From an uncultured Actinobaculum sp. (GTDB lineage Bacteria > Actinomycetota > Actinomycetes > Actinomycetales > Actinomycetaceae), in assembly GCA_938020505.1 (NCBI GenBank), contig CALIHR010000017.1:10653-74652 (forward strand): 64,000 nucleotides of DNA, written 5' to 3'. A program made the translations under genes and the position numbers. Shown in pieces: positions 9,169 to 19,115 of this stretch; positions within the stretch are counted from its first letter, which is position 1, and each line of letters starts with the position of its first letter. The notes beneath the pieces were generated by a model. It was not told where the DNA came from. It ran no database searches and saw only the letters and a list, made by a program, of their open reading frames with translations.

Positions 9169-10192
9169 CGAGCGCCTAGGTTCCGAGCACGGCCCCGCTC
9201 CCCGCGATCGAGTAAGCCTTTCCCGCGGCTACAACGGTTCGTCGGACGAGCGCGAAGGCCCTTGCCTTGCGTCGAGTGCTTCGCGGAAAGGTTCGGCTCC
9301 GAAATCGGCTCAGCAGCCTTCGGCCGCCAAACCCTCGTTCGAAGCGACACGGAAGTCCCTCGCCGAGCGGAAGACTCTCGCTGAGGCGGTTGAGGAATCC
9401 GGCTTGCCCGGGGCGGGGCCGGATCTGTTTGTGGCCCTCGACATCGACGGCACGGTTCTTCGGCACAACAACACGCTTTCGCCGCGGGTGGGCGAGGCGA
9501 TCGCGGCGCACATGCGGGCAGGGACGCGGATTTGCCTGGCCACCGGCAGGGGCATCTACGGCACTCGCGAGGCTTTGGAGAAGATCGACGTCGCCAACGG
9601 GCTGGCCGTGTGCTCCAACGGCGCGATCACGCTGGATGTAGGGCGGGGCGAGGCATTCAACGTCCACACCTTCGATCCTTCCCGGCAGGTTGCTGCTTTG
9701 CACGCCGAGCTTCCCGAGGCGCTGTACGCGGTGGAGTCGCTTCACGAGCCGCGGCGCCTGACCGCGCATTTCCCGGACGGCGAGCTGACAGGGCCGTCCG
9801 TCGTCGTGCCGATCGACGAACTGGCCATTCCCGACGCTACCCGCTTGACGGTTCGCTACCCGGGCATGGGCGCGGGCGAGCTCATGGACGCGGTGCACGC
9901 GGCGGGCTTGCGCGGCGCCGAGTACGCGATCGGCTGGACGGCCTGGCTCGACGTCTCCCCCGAAGGCGTCTCAAAGGCCGCCGCGTTGGAGGACGTCAGG
10001 CAAAGCTGCGGCGCCGCGCCGTCTTCCACACTTGCGGTGGGCGACGGCGGCAACGACGTCGAGATGCTCGGCTGGGCCGGCCTCGGCGTGGCGATGGGCG
10101 ACGCCGGCCCGTCGGTCAAGAAGGCCGCCGACGCCGTCACCACAGGCGTCGACGCCGACGGCCTGGCCCTCGTCCTCGAGCTTCTGCTGTAG
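9134..10192 (+). CDS. HAD-superfamily (Cof-type) phosphatase
   Basis: Cytosolic HAD phosphatase of the Cof/sugar-phosphatase type. Motif I is DIDGTVLRHNN (nucleophile and acid/base Asp), a C2-type cap lies between, and motif IV is VGDGGNDVEMLGWAGLGVAMG near the C-terminus. The start is uncertain: in-frame candidates are TTG 9134, TTG 9161 (overlapping the serS stop) and GTG 9431, the last giving a typical family N-terminus (MALDIDGT). The ~100 residues before GTG 9431 are low complexity and may not be translated. The substrate is unknown. A 55-bp piece of this gene (10031-10085) recurs inside the adjacent AT-rich island. Confidence 0.85.
   Translation: MAGARASSPLPDERLGSEHGPAPRDRVSLSRGYNGSSDEREGPCLASSASRKGSAPKSAQQPSAAKPSFEATRKSLAERKTLAEAVEESGLPGAGPDLFVALDIDGTVLRHNNTLSPRVGEAIAAHMRAGTRICLATGRGIYGTREALEKIDVANGLAVCSNGAITLDVGRGEAFNVHTFDPSRQVAALHAELPEALYAVESLHEPRRLTAHFPDGELTGPSVVVPIDELAIPDATRLTVRYPGMGAGELMDAVHAAGLRGAEYAIGWTAWLDVSPEGVSKAAALEDVRQSCGAAPSSTLAVGDGGNDVEMLGWAGLGVAMGDAGPSVKKAADAVTTGVDADGLALVLELLL
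10031..10085 (+). repeat. 55-bp direct repeat, donor copy inside HAD gene
   Basis: This stretch encodes the LAVGDGGNDVEMLGWAGL part of the HAD phosphatase. The same 55 bp, without mismatch and in the same orientation, occurs at 15785-15839 beyond the decayed island gene. Confidence 0.9.
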
Positions 10193-10327
10193 TGCCTGGA
10201 CTTAAACGCTACAAAATATGTTTAGTTACCTTTAGTGGATTTAAACAAGGCAACTATGTTTTTAGATAAACAACAGGTCCTGAAGATCTATTTTAAGAAG
10301 ATACACATCAGTCCTGTTTAAGAATGT

Positions 10328-11929
10328 TTACTCAGGCAAAACACTCCTCTTTTCGCGCTCGTTTATATCTGCAATAATCCTCTTGAGTTCGGCCGCAGAA
10401 GCCGCATCCTGAGTTTCCAAAGATTCGACAGTCAAGTTCAAATTCTGCTTAACAAGATTGGTTTCCGTCGCAAGTTCGTTAACGAACTTGCGCACAAAAA
10501 CCATCAAAGTATTATTATTAGCACCATCGGCTCCAATACCTATTCTCGAATCCTTCTTAATCAAGCCTCCACACAATTGACCGTGCTGCTTCACCGCTTC
10601 AACCGCATCGAGAAGATTTCTCTCTATTCCCGGCAGATCGTTGCCTATCACACCTTCCTTCACCTCAGTCCCATTACCACTATCGTCCTTTTTGACAGAC
10701 AACGTTCCGCCATTTTCCGGATCTATAGCCGAGAAATTCACGCCATACGGCTTCTCGGCCGCAAGACGCTGTTCCTCGGTAGGCGCACCTTTGCCGCCGG
10801 TAGAATTTGCACCAGTAACGTTCGCGACGTTAAAGTCCAGTTTAGCTTTTAGCTCTGTTTCGCTTTTTTTAATCTCTTCATTCAAATCCGTCAGGCATCC
10901 CTCAAATGCCGCCATTGCGCCATCATAGTTTCCATTATCGTCAGTTTTACTAACCTCTTCCCTGTCACCAGCTACCTTTTCCACAATTTGCAGGCCCGCA
11001 CCTCCGACTGCAAGCGCTACCCCCGCCGGACCGACCCCCGTCGCGATGGTCGCCACAGCCGCAACCACCGCCGCACCTATGGCGGCCACTGTCGAGACTT
11101 TGAGCCCAGGTTGAGCTGTCGAAGGGGTAGCGGCCTTGCTGAACACATCCGTTGCACTGGTGACGATGTTAACGACTCCTTGTCGAGCCTTTACAAAAAC
11201 CTGTTGTTCTCCTGCCAAAGCGCTTCCACCGGCACAAAGCAATTGAAAATTCCCGTTAACAGCGCCAGGCATCGCATGCGCATAGTTCGTTCTGAACGCG
11301 TACCAAGAAGCACCTGCCATAGCCTCACTGTGATCCACTATTAAGGTGCGAAGATAAAAAGCGAGTTCGCTAGCCCCCGTAACACCCGTATCGCTGCCTG
11401 CAACCGCAAGCAAATTGTAGGCTTTTTTAAAATACCCGTCACTCCCTGCGAGCTCATCCACTATCGGATTTGGATCGGGCAAATTTAACCATGAATCTAG
11501 TGCTTGATCAATCCTATTGCTGACCTGTTGAAACCCATCTGCGAAATTATGCTCCTTAATGGCTAGGTCATGAATACTATCACCAGCTTGAAAGCCCTTT
11601 TGATTCGGCGTCAAAACTCCGCCCCCCACCACCGAGTTCCCTGAAAAGGAAGGAGCGGTGAGCTTGTAGATCTGACGTGGCGTTAAAGGACCAGGGTAAG
11701 AAGGATTGATGACAATTACAGGCATATCCCTGCTTATAAAGGAGTAACCGTTGTCATCCTTGACATAGCTAGCCGCATCAACATGGTCTTTAACCACTTG
11801 CCAGACATAGGCGTCTATAGCAGCCTTTTTTAGTTTAGCGATAGAGCTCTGCCCTCCGTTTTGCCCGGAAGACAGTCCGTTGTAAGCTGTGTTGTCGGAT
11901 CGCATGTTCTCAAGATCGTTAATGCCCAT
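10328..11929 (-). CDS. Island protein family member 1, helical, possible T7SS substrate
   Basis: 533 residues. The ATG (MGINDLENM) has a strong AGGAGG 6 nt upstream; the longer frame to 12016 is not needed. Not a family I recognise. Shared features with the copies at 13325-14881, 15858-17320 and 19116-20603 are: LKKAAIDAY near the N-terminus; NRIDQALDSWLNLPDPNP at about residue 150; AMAGASWYAFRTNY (a W-containing turn between helices) at about 230; a glycine/alanine-rich hydrophobic stretch (STVAAIGAAVVAAVATIATG) at about 310; NYDGAMAAFEGCLTDL; and a charged helical C-terminus with SLETQDAAS. There is no signal peptide. The overall plan resembles helical type VII secretion substrates, which is inference. 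GC content and codon use are well below the flanking core genes, indicating acquisition. Confidence 0.7.
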   Translation of the reverse strand: MGINDLENMRSDNTAYNGLSSGQNGGQSSIAKLKKAAIDAYVWQVVKDHVDAASYVKDDNGYSFISRDMPVIVINPSYPGPLTPRQIYKLTAPSFSGNSVVGGGVLTPNQKGFQAGDSIHDLAIKEHNFADGFQQVSNRIDQALDSWLNLPDPNPIVDELAGSDGYFKKAYNLLAVAGSDTGVTGASELAFYLRTLIVDHSEAMAGASWYAFRTNYAHAMPGAVNGNFQLLCAGGSALAGEQQVFVKARQGVVNIVTSATDVFSKAATPSTAQPGLKVSTVAAIGAAVVAAVATIATGVGPAGVALAVGGAGLQIVEKVAGDREEVSKTDDNGNYDGAMAAFEGCLTDLNEEIKKSETELKAKLDFNVANVTGANSTGGKGAPTEEQRLAAEKPYGVNFSAIDPENGGTLSVKKDDSGNGTEVKEGVIGNDLPGIERNLLDAVEAVKQHGQLCGGLIKKDSRIGIGADGANNNTLMVFVRKFVNELATETNLVKQNLNLTVESLETQDAASAAELKRIIADINEREKRSVLPE

Positions 11930-12235
11930 CGTTTTCCTCCTGGAACGATTGACTGAAGATGGACTGTCCGCTGTAGTCGCGTAATTGACAGTAGTTATGC
12001 TACCACTTTTAAGCATCTACATCAATATAACGATGGAGTTTCCAGTTTCGAACGGGAGTTTTCCAGATCGGCGACGACCCGCCGTTGAGGAAACTCTCAG
12101 ACTTGGCCAGTGCCACAACACCCCGCTTCAACCATTCAATACGCTGACGGGCCAGTAATGACTGTCTCTCTTAGCGCGGCACAGGATCACGCAAAGCAAC
12201 CATAAATTAAGCTTGCTCTAGACCCGCTACAGTAT

Positions 12236-12519
12236 CGGCCGGTCGGCGGCTTCAGGCTTGTCAGCCACGCGCTGTCGATGGCCTTGACCCACCGAGGCCG
12301 TCCTACAGGCGCAATCGTTCACTCCGATTGCGGATCCCAGTTCCGCCCAGCGGCTTTCACGGCTATGATCAAAACCCGCGCGGTTTGGCCTCCTCCGTGG
12401 GAGCCGTCGGAATCTGCGCCGACGACGCAGCCACGGGGATCCTTCTTTCTGCCTGCCCCCGGAAACAACAGGCTCAACCGCTACGTCTGGGACACTCCCA
12501 ACCAGCTCCGCTTCCGTAG
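12236..12519 (+). pseudogene. IS3-family transposase fragment
   Basis: The frame reads LVSHALSMALTHRGRP then AIVHSDCGSQFRP, corresponding to the integrase core of IS3-type transposases (normally VHSDRGSQ). It then shifts frame into SVGAVGICADDAATGILLSAC, the decayed form of the GDNAAMESFF region. Both ends of the element and the first catalytic Asp are missing, so it is inactive. Confidence 0.7.
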
Positions 12520-13324
12520 CATGGACATGGGCGCCACACACGTCGCTCGAACACAGCGATCGGGTCTTGTCCCTGTGTTGCGGAGGCCGGGTGGTATTAG
12601 GCTGCGAGTTTGGCGGTGGTCGTTTTCTCGCAGATTGTTGGGAGCGTCCGCAGAATGGGCGGTGCCGCGCGGAGAGCGTGGCGGGCGATCCAGGCGACGG
12701 CGCGTCGCCGCGGGCTTGTGTGTGTGGGGGCCCTGTGAGACTTTAACGGCGGGGTTTCGCGTGTCAGGACACCGAAGCGGCGCGGTCAGGCGTCGTCGTC
12801 CAGGACGAGGCGGCTTCCATGGCTTGAAAAGGCCTCCGCGGGCTTCTTGCACACATTGGCGCGCCCGGCGAGATGTGTAGAGGCGATCCGCAATCGAGTG
12901 TCGGAGACAGCGCCGGTCCCTGACCGACTCCGGGCGGCGGGCCTGGCCAGCCCCGCCGCCACACCGGTGCACATGGGCACCGGACAGACAGCCACCAGGC
13001 GTCTGCCTATGACAGTCGACAACCTTCAGCCGGATAAGGACGGCGAGCCCTCGGCGACGAGAAAGTGCGCAATAGTCTGCGACGTGACGTTAGTTCGGCG
13101 CAGCGGTGGTGAAGTCGCGTGCGAGACTCGTCGACCCGCCAGGCCAGTCGACGCCGCTGGGACGGCCCACCGAATCCGGCATCGTCGACGGCAACCGCCA
13201 CTGGCGCGAAGGCGCGGGCTGTGCGCTTGCAGTCCGTCTTCCTGGCCGGCTCCGTCGCCCAGCTCGGCTGCCATCGCCCCGGGGCGGCCTATCCCCGCGT
13301 CGGCGGCGCAAAACCGCACATCTA
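12520..13324. other. Degenerate high-GC segment, probably further IS debris
   Basis: This 805-bp stretch returns to high GC inside an AT-rich island. Many overlapping frames exist but none shows a recognisable domain. One minus-strand frame ending near 12600 (AVAWIARHALRAAP...) looks like the C-terminus of some transposase, but I cannot name the family. I see no intact gene. Confidence 0.35.
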
Positions 13325-14881
13325 TCACTTCGGCTTCATAAGTTCCTGTATCTGCGCCATCGTGGTCGGATCGACATCTTGCGGAAGTTGCTTGAGATTC
13401 GTACCACTTTGCGGGGATTTATCCCACGGATTTACACCACTTCCCTGAGCGGATAAATCGGCAATCGCCTGAATTCGCTTCGAAGAGGCATCGTCTTATT
13501 GTTCAAGATCGTCCATCGCCGCTCTAAGATTAACGATCCCCACTTCGATGCGCCAAGAAAGATCCAATAGCAGTTCATAGATGGCATCTTTCATTTCTCC
13601 AAAACGAAAACTTGGCCCCGTAGCACCCCGTCCAAGAGTAGCATGCTCACGGCGCGCGGCAGTTGCCATCGTCAGACCACTGATGCTGTTCGCCGCCGAA
13701 ACGACCTCGTCATAAATCTTCGGCATGTATCCTCCTTGATCAGATTTAAGCGTGATTAAATCAACTTCACTTCGAGAAACCGCGAGATCCTTCCCCAGGA
13801 CAAGATCTCCCTCTTGTCCCGTCAGATCATTAATAGAAGCGGGAAGCACATGAAAATTAGCCGTATCGTAAGTCTTGCTCTTTGCGTCACTCCAAATAAC
13901 GGAGGTATTGCTTTGTATCTGATCATATATCTTCTCTTCACTTTCCTTTAAATTCGCATTAAGGCCATCTGCCGCTAGTACAAAGTTATTCATTGCGCTC
14001 TTATATTCCGCTGCGCCTATGTTCCTAGATTTCTCCTCTCTTCTCTTCACTTCGTCTTCAACCGCTTTGATGGTGCTTAATGCAGCGGTGCCCCCCGAAA
14101 CGGCGAGAGAGAGACTTGCCCCACCCGAGAAAGGGGCAGAAGCAAGACCAAGAGCCACCCCGCCTAAATCCATAGCCAGCTCCTTTGATATACCTTTATT
14201 CTTATTTGCAAGTTGCGTGAAGACCTCGATGGCACCTACCACAATATTTGTTATTTTTTCCCTTGCCTGATCCATAAGATTTATTTCGGCAATTAGATAT
14301 GCCAAGTGGACGTTCATAGCTAGATACAGATTCTTAACGACACGAGGCATGGTGATAGTAAACTGATTCTTAAAAGCAGTCATAGCCTTACCCGCCATAA
14401 TTCCCGAGCTTTTCCCCAAAGCATCCATGTTCGGTCCAATAATTCCTGCCTCCGCGTCATCAGGCAACGCAACATCGCCGCCCTGAAGTTCAATACCGCA
14501 ACCGCTCAAAGACATTTTCCCGATGGCTTTTTTGTAGTCAGAAATCGGAGTGTCAAAACCAGAGGGATCCGGTACGCCGAACCAACGTTTTAATGTTGAA
14601 TCTATTTTATCAGTTATTTCCTTAAATTGTTCGGAGTACGACTTGCCTCCTGTAAAAAGGCCGCCCGAACCGCCGGCACCGCCATTATACCCATCGGCAT
14701 CCGGAAGGGTCACTGTTTCAACCCCTCGAATCTGGGACAAGTTTCGGTTAATATAATGTCCTTGTGCTTCATCTTTGTCATAACTTCTTTCGGCCATGTA
14801 TGCGTCAATAGCGGTCTTCCTAAGTTCCGCCGCTAACGCTTTAAGATTTCCGTATGATTAGTCTGTTCCGCTCACTGCCAT
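13325..14881 (-). pseudogene. Island protein family member 2 with two in-frame TAA codons
   Basis: The natural start is the ATG at 14881 (MAVSGTD), with AAGGAAGGA about 9 nt upstream. Codon 8 (14858-14860) is TAA; the frame then continues through LKALAAELRKTAIDAYM, matching copies 1 and 4. It stays open for about 450 codons to a second TAA (13496-13498), after which the same frame continues with DDASSKRIQAIADL and NPWDKSP to a TGA at 13325. The post-stop tail matches copy 4 (SNPWDYNPSLDW), so both TAA lie inside the ancestral gene. Both align with Gln in paralogues (MSDKDYPQ; LETQDAAS), consistent with CAA-to-TAA transitions. The open part 13496-14797 starts at an internal ATG and lacks the conserved N-terminus. 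The rest shows normal family features, so inactivation is recent or readthrough occurs. Confidence 0.8.
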
Positions 14882-15784
14882 TATCTGTTCCTTCCTTAAA
14901 ATAATGTTTATTTGCTATACTCACACTAACGTTTTATACACTCTTCAAGCAAGGGATATTACAGTGACTTGCATTTTTTTCAATGCAGAGAACCTGGAAG
15001 GCGGCTTTGTGCGGTTGTAGAAAGTCTTCCGTGGCGGAGTTATCCCTCCTCCTCCTCCTCCTCCCCTCCCCCTTGATAAATAGTACTCTCAGGCATCGCC
15101 CTTGCGTTGTGGACAAAGGTCGTAAATGCAGGTTTAGTTGATAGTCGGCGCGTACAGAACTGTGCCGCTCTGAAAGGGCAGTTACTAACGGTGAAAAGGG
15201 ATGTCAAAAGGTTGAAACGAAATGCTCTGGTACCAACTGAGTCCGAAATCCTGAATCGTCTCGGGTTGGTGGAGACGGTGATTATTGAAAAGGATGACTA
15301 TCTATCGTGACTGCTCCCGAGAAGCGTCCTTGACGGGGTGACGGCCTGCACGATCCGTTTGTGTTTGAAGGTGTCGAAGTACCCGGATTGGGTGAAGGGC
15401 TGTTTCGTCCGGGTCGGGGAAGAGTTTGACACCGATCCGCATGACTTTGCGCGAGTGGGGCGTCAATCAGAAAGACCTCAAACGTGCGAGGATGCCGATA
15501 GTGCAGCAGGAACGTAGCTAACTAGCCTGAGAAACATTTTTGTCATGCAGGTCTTCACGCGAAAGCGACCAGACTCTAACTCGGATCGAACAGAACCTCG
15601 CACCCCTCGGGCTTTCACAACTAACTACGCGACCACCTGAGGTCACCCCCCTCTGAATCGCTTTTAACCATCAAAGATAAGTTGGCCCTCCTTCGAATTT
15701 CGAAAGTTAAAATTCAACACGCTGAGTAACCCAGGCCAAACTTTAAAACAAATCGGAGCAAACGGCACCGCGCTTTTTGTAACG
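14882..15784. other. Non-coding AT-rich interval with CCT microsatellite
   Basis: About 900 bp between decayed island genes. A pyrimidine tract of repeated CTC/CCT triplets lies near 15046-15071. One small plus-strand frame of 67 codons (15107-15310) has no domain, and its start lacks a convincing ribosome binding site. I see no supported gene. Confidence 0.4.
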
Positions 15785-15839
15785 CTTGCGGTGGGCGACG
15801 GCGGCAACGACGTCGAGATGCTCGGCTGGGCCGGCCTCG
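15785..15839 (+). repeat. 55-bp displaced copy of HAD phosphatase gene
   Basis: Identical to 10031-10085, in the same orientation, and immediately beyond the 3' end of the decayed island gene 3. In both places a minus-strand island gene ends facing HAD sequence, suggesting that the HAD 3' region and an island gene were duplicated together. Confidence 0.9.
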
Positions 15840-15857
15840 AACTCCTGCCATGAGCCG

Positions 15858-17320
15858 TCAGTCATTTCTTTCGGTGTAGGTTTCAATATCGTTGATAATC
15901 GAATCAAGTGCTCTTTGGCTGGCCTCATCCTGAGCGTCAATGTCGTTAACCGCAGCTTCAAAACTTTTCCCGCCCAGCCTTGCTTTTTCGCTCAGCTCGT
16001 CGAGATAACTAGCAATTACATCAGCAAGATTCTGAAACTGACTGAATGTCCCAAGCTCTTCGATGCCTACACTTTCATGTCGAGCAATAGCTTTCGCAAA
16101 CGGTACCGCCAGCTCTCCAACCTTGCCAGCAATGCCAGCTAGATTTTTCCCGATATCGGGCATAACCGTTCGATAAATCGTTTGAACTTTATCACAGTCT
16201 TTAATTGAAAGTTTCGTGGAACTTTCAATCGTAGTTTCACTTAACTTTATGTCGTAATGCCCCGAGTCCTGTATAGCCTGCATATAGTTGTAACTTAAAT
16301 TATTTCCCGTTTCTTCCTTGGTTTCATAAACGTGGCGACTAATTCGCTTCCAGGCCATCTTCAAAGCTATTGAGAACATTGTCAAAGTTCGCCCCTCCCT
16401 TAGCCCGTCCTCTTTTTTATCAACCGCCATCTGCACGACATCCAAACCCAGCTTGACGGCTCTTGTAGCGACCACAGTTGTCGCCGCCCCTCCAGATACG
16501 ACTTCTACCGCTGCGCCCGCGACAAGCACCGCAGTATCAAGAATTATCTTCCAATCAAAGGGAGTATCAGTGGACTACTTTCTCCCAGCAGTATCAAAAG
16601 CACAGGAAGCATTCTCAACTAACTCGGCAATGAATTGGCAAGTCCTTTTAAAGAAAGCATTTTCAGCTTCAATTGTGGAAGCCAAATAGCGTAAAAGTGC
16701 ATTATTTGCATTGATTGCGGAGGGAGTAGCTCGTAGGACTTACTCCTAAAAGCATCCCAACTAATACCAGCCATCGCATCGCTTGCATCTTTCACCATAT
16801 TGAGATTGGAATAAATACGATTTCTTTGTAGAGATCAACGCTCGCGAAATCATCGAGAACCACCAATACCGTATTTATATTTTGAGTATTACTATCATAA
16901 ACGTTTCTAATAGTTGTGGCTTGGGAAAACATAGCCAAGGCACTGCAAACTCTTTAATAGCTTGATGCACCGAAATTTTGGACAAAGTCATATCTTAAAA
17001 ACAGTTAAATTGTCACTATTTACAATGGAACCTTGAATAGTATCGATGTGAATCGTTCATTTTCCCACATTGCCATGGGGACGATTGATTCTAATTACTG
17101 CATTAGCTGAATCTGCACCCTCAATCCGACACATTTTAACTTTATAATGATTTTTGTGCCTACTAAATGACTTATAAGCCAAAATCGGCGAGCAAAAGGG
17201 CATTGCAATGCAAATAAGCATTTGATTGACAAGCAAATATGGCTTTGGCCGTAAATGCATCCATGGCATACATTTTTAGATTTTCAATACTGTATCTAAG
17301 TTTTCATGATAAACGGACAT
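15858..17320 (-). pseudogene. Island protein family member 3, decayed
   Basis: The ancestral start is recognisable at the ATG 17320 (MSVYHENLDTV) with AAGGAAAG upstream. A frameshift near 17290 leads into IENLKMYAMDAFTAKA, the counterpart of IKNLKASAIDAYMKS in copy 4. Further down, DAMAGISWDAFRSKSY matches AMAGASWYAFRTNY in copy 1. A TAG (16570-16572) interrupts the frame before the hydrophobic centre. The 3' part from 16529 is open for 223 codons and ends with VNDIDAQDEASQRALDSI, matching the family C-terminus. With several shifts and stops, it cannot make a full protein; the open 3' part is a fragment. Confidence 0.8.
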
Positions 17321-17649
17321 CGTTTTCTTTCCTTAAGTTCCGAACTAAGTCGGCAATGAATGTGAATACCCTAGCCCAGTACAATCAATGCTTTAGCTGT
17401 AAGTTTGCTTAGAAGATGAGCGAATCGCAACAGCCGCGGAGGGGACAGGCACCTTAGACCCCAAAGCGCTTGAAACGTTTCCATGCTCTCAGGGCTCGTC
17501 ATCACTCAGAAAAGCGGCGATCTAAGGACTTTCCTAGCTATTAAGCTTTTACTACACTTGTCGGTCTTGGTCTGTCGAAGCCAGAGAAAAAGATGACGTG
17601 TTCGAAAAGCATATGCGACTACCGGGGATGTCTTCGCCACGGGGGATGC
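17321..17649. other. Gene-free AT-rich spacer
   Basis: I see no gene, repeat or RNA here between decayed island gene 3 and the IS110 remnant. Confidence 0.4.
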
Positions 17650-18851
17650 TCCCATGTTGCGTGTCAAGCGGCGCGGCGGGTAGAGTTGCGGGGTGTTGTC
17701 TCGGATCGTGGTGTACAGGGTCCGGATGCGGCGGTGGACCAGGGCGAGGACGGCCTGGTTGTGGCGTTTCCCTTGATCTCGTTTGCGCTGATGGTGGGCG
17801 CTGTAGACAGGGTCGGCGCAGTGCGGCGAAGGGCGAGCAGGAACATGGCGCGCTTGAGGCGCTTGTTGCCGGCGTGGGAGACATGCTCAGCACGGATCGA
17901 TGAGCCCGATCCCTAGTCGCCCACGCCAGTCCGGCGTAGAAGGCAATCTGGGCCTCAGTGTCGAATGTCTTGCCCAGGGCCCGGCCAGGAAAACGGAGGC
18001 GTCCGGGGCCCCGATCCCGGACATGGAGGTCGGGACCTTGCAAAGAGAGTGCCTGCACCAGGGGCTCGACCTGAGCGGCGACGTCGGCCCTCTGGGAATG
18101 CAGGGCGATGAGCTGAGTCGCCGGGTGGGGCAGCAGCGTTGCGCCGGCGTCGGTTCCGGCGATGACAACGGTCTGTTGATCTAGGGCGGAGACGATCTGA
18201 CTGGCCCAGATGGTGTGACGCCTGCACCCGTGATTCTTGGGCTTGGCGTCGATGCGTTCCTTGCCGGCTTTCCTCAAGGCGGTGGGGGTGGGCCAGGCGG
18301 CTATATGGCCTCTAGGACGGCATCGTGCTCCAGCCACGGCCCTAGGACGGCCTCCAAGGCGGAGGCTGGGCGCATATAACCTGGATGCTATTGTCGCTCT
18401 GGTTGACCTGGCGGGCCGGGCCCAGGTGAAAGCCGGTGAGCATGCTCAGCGCCGCAGTGTCCTCATCGGATGCGCCGACGGCTCGGAGAGGGTGAGGCAT
18501 GGTGCGGGCCACCTAGGCGATCACGGCCGCGTCCTTTGCGTCAGTCTTGGCGGACCTCGGCGTTAGGTCGGCGATGCGGCGCATCGACAGCCCCGGCAAG
18601 CACCCCACTGGGCTGTCTATGTCACATGGGCCACCGCGACCGCCAGCTCCCCGACGACGACGGGCTGGCCCACCGCTGCTAGGATGCGCCCGCGGCCTGA
18701 CAGTTTCTTGTACAGGCCTCGCAAACGCGTTTCATCGTTGGGGAGCGCCTTTATCTAAGACTTTCTGCCCGTCCCAAGTCAGAGCAGTGGCCCAGTGCCC
18801 GCTTTTGCCGACATCAATGCCGATAGAAACATCGATATCCCCAATTTCCAT
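17650..18851 (-). pseudogene. IS110-family transposase remnant
   Basis: The start MEIGDIDVSIGIDVGKSGHWA (ATG at 18851, AAAGGAGCC upstream) is the DEDD-type N-terminus of IS110 transposases. The frame then breaks several times. A later segment reads SALDQQTVVIAGTDAGATLLPH, then IALHSQRADVAAQVE, the usual middle region, and the C-terminal transposase_20 segment is scattered over other frames (SYAGL-like FYAGLAWATR and YTMIRDNTL-like traces near 17700). Several frameshifts make it inactive. No terminal repeats are evident, as is typical of IS110. Confidence 0.8.
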
Positions 18852-19115
18852 TTCCGTGGCTCCTTTCGTCGCATAGCGTCGAGCCAGCCAGAGGACGACC
18901 GATCCCAGCATCCACGTTACGAAAGGCCTCACACAAAGTGGGCTGTTCCCCTTATCAGTGGTGGCCAGCACCCGGCTGCGGCGGGTGACGCCCCCGGACC
19001 ATCACGGACAGGGGCAAAACATCATGCCCACAGCAACCGACTCAGCCCCGGCATCCCTCACAGGAAACCACTACCAAGGTAACGGAGATTTCTAAACTAA
19101 AATATGTGCACGCTC

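Noticed and set aside
13325..14881. Stop-codon reassignment or programmed recoding of TAA in island gene 2
   Set aside because: TAA serves as normal stop in neighbouring genes, no stimulatory RNA structure is evident, and a sister gene is clearly decaying. Kept only as an open question.
15107..15310. Small plus-strand gene of 67 codons
   Set aside because: No domain, weak start signal and no neighbour that would support it.
12236..18851. A composite transposon carrying island genes between two IS copies
   Set aside because: The two IS remnants belong to different families (IS3, IS110), are truncated and do not flank the whole island.
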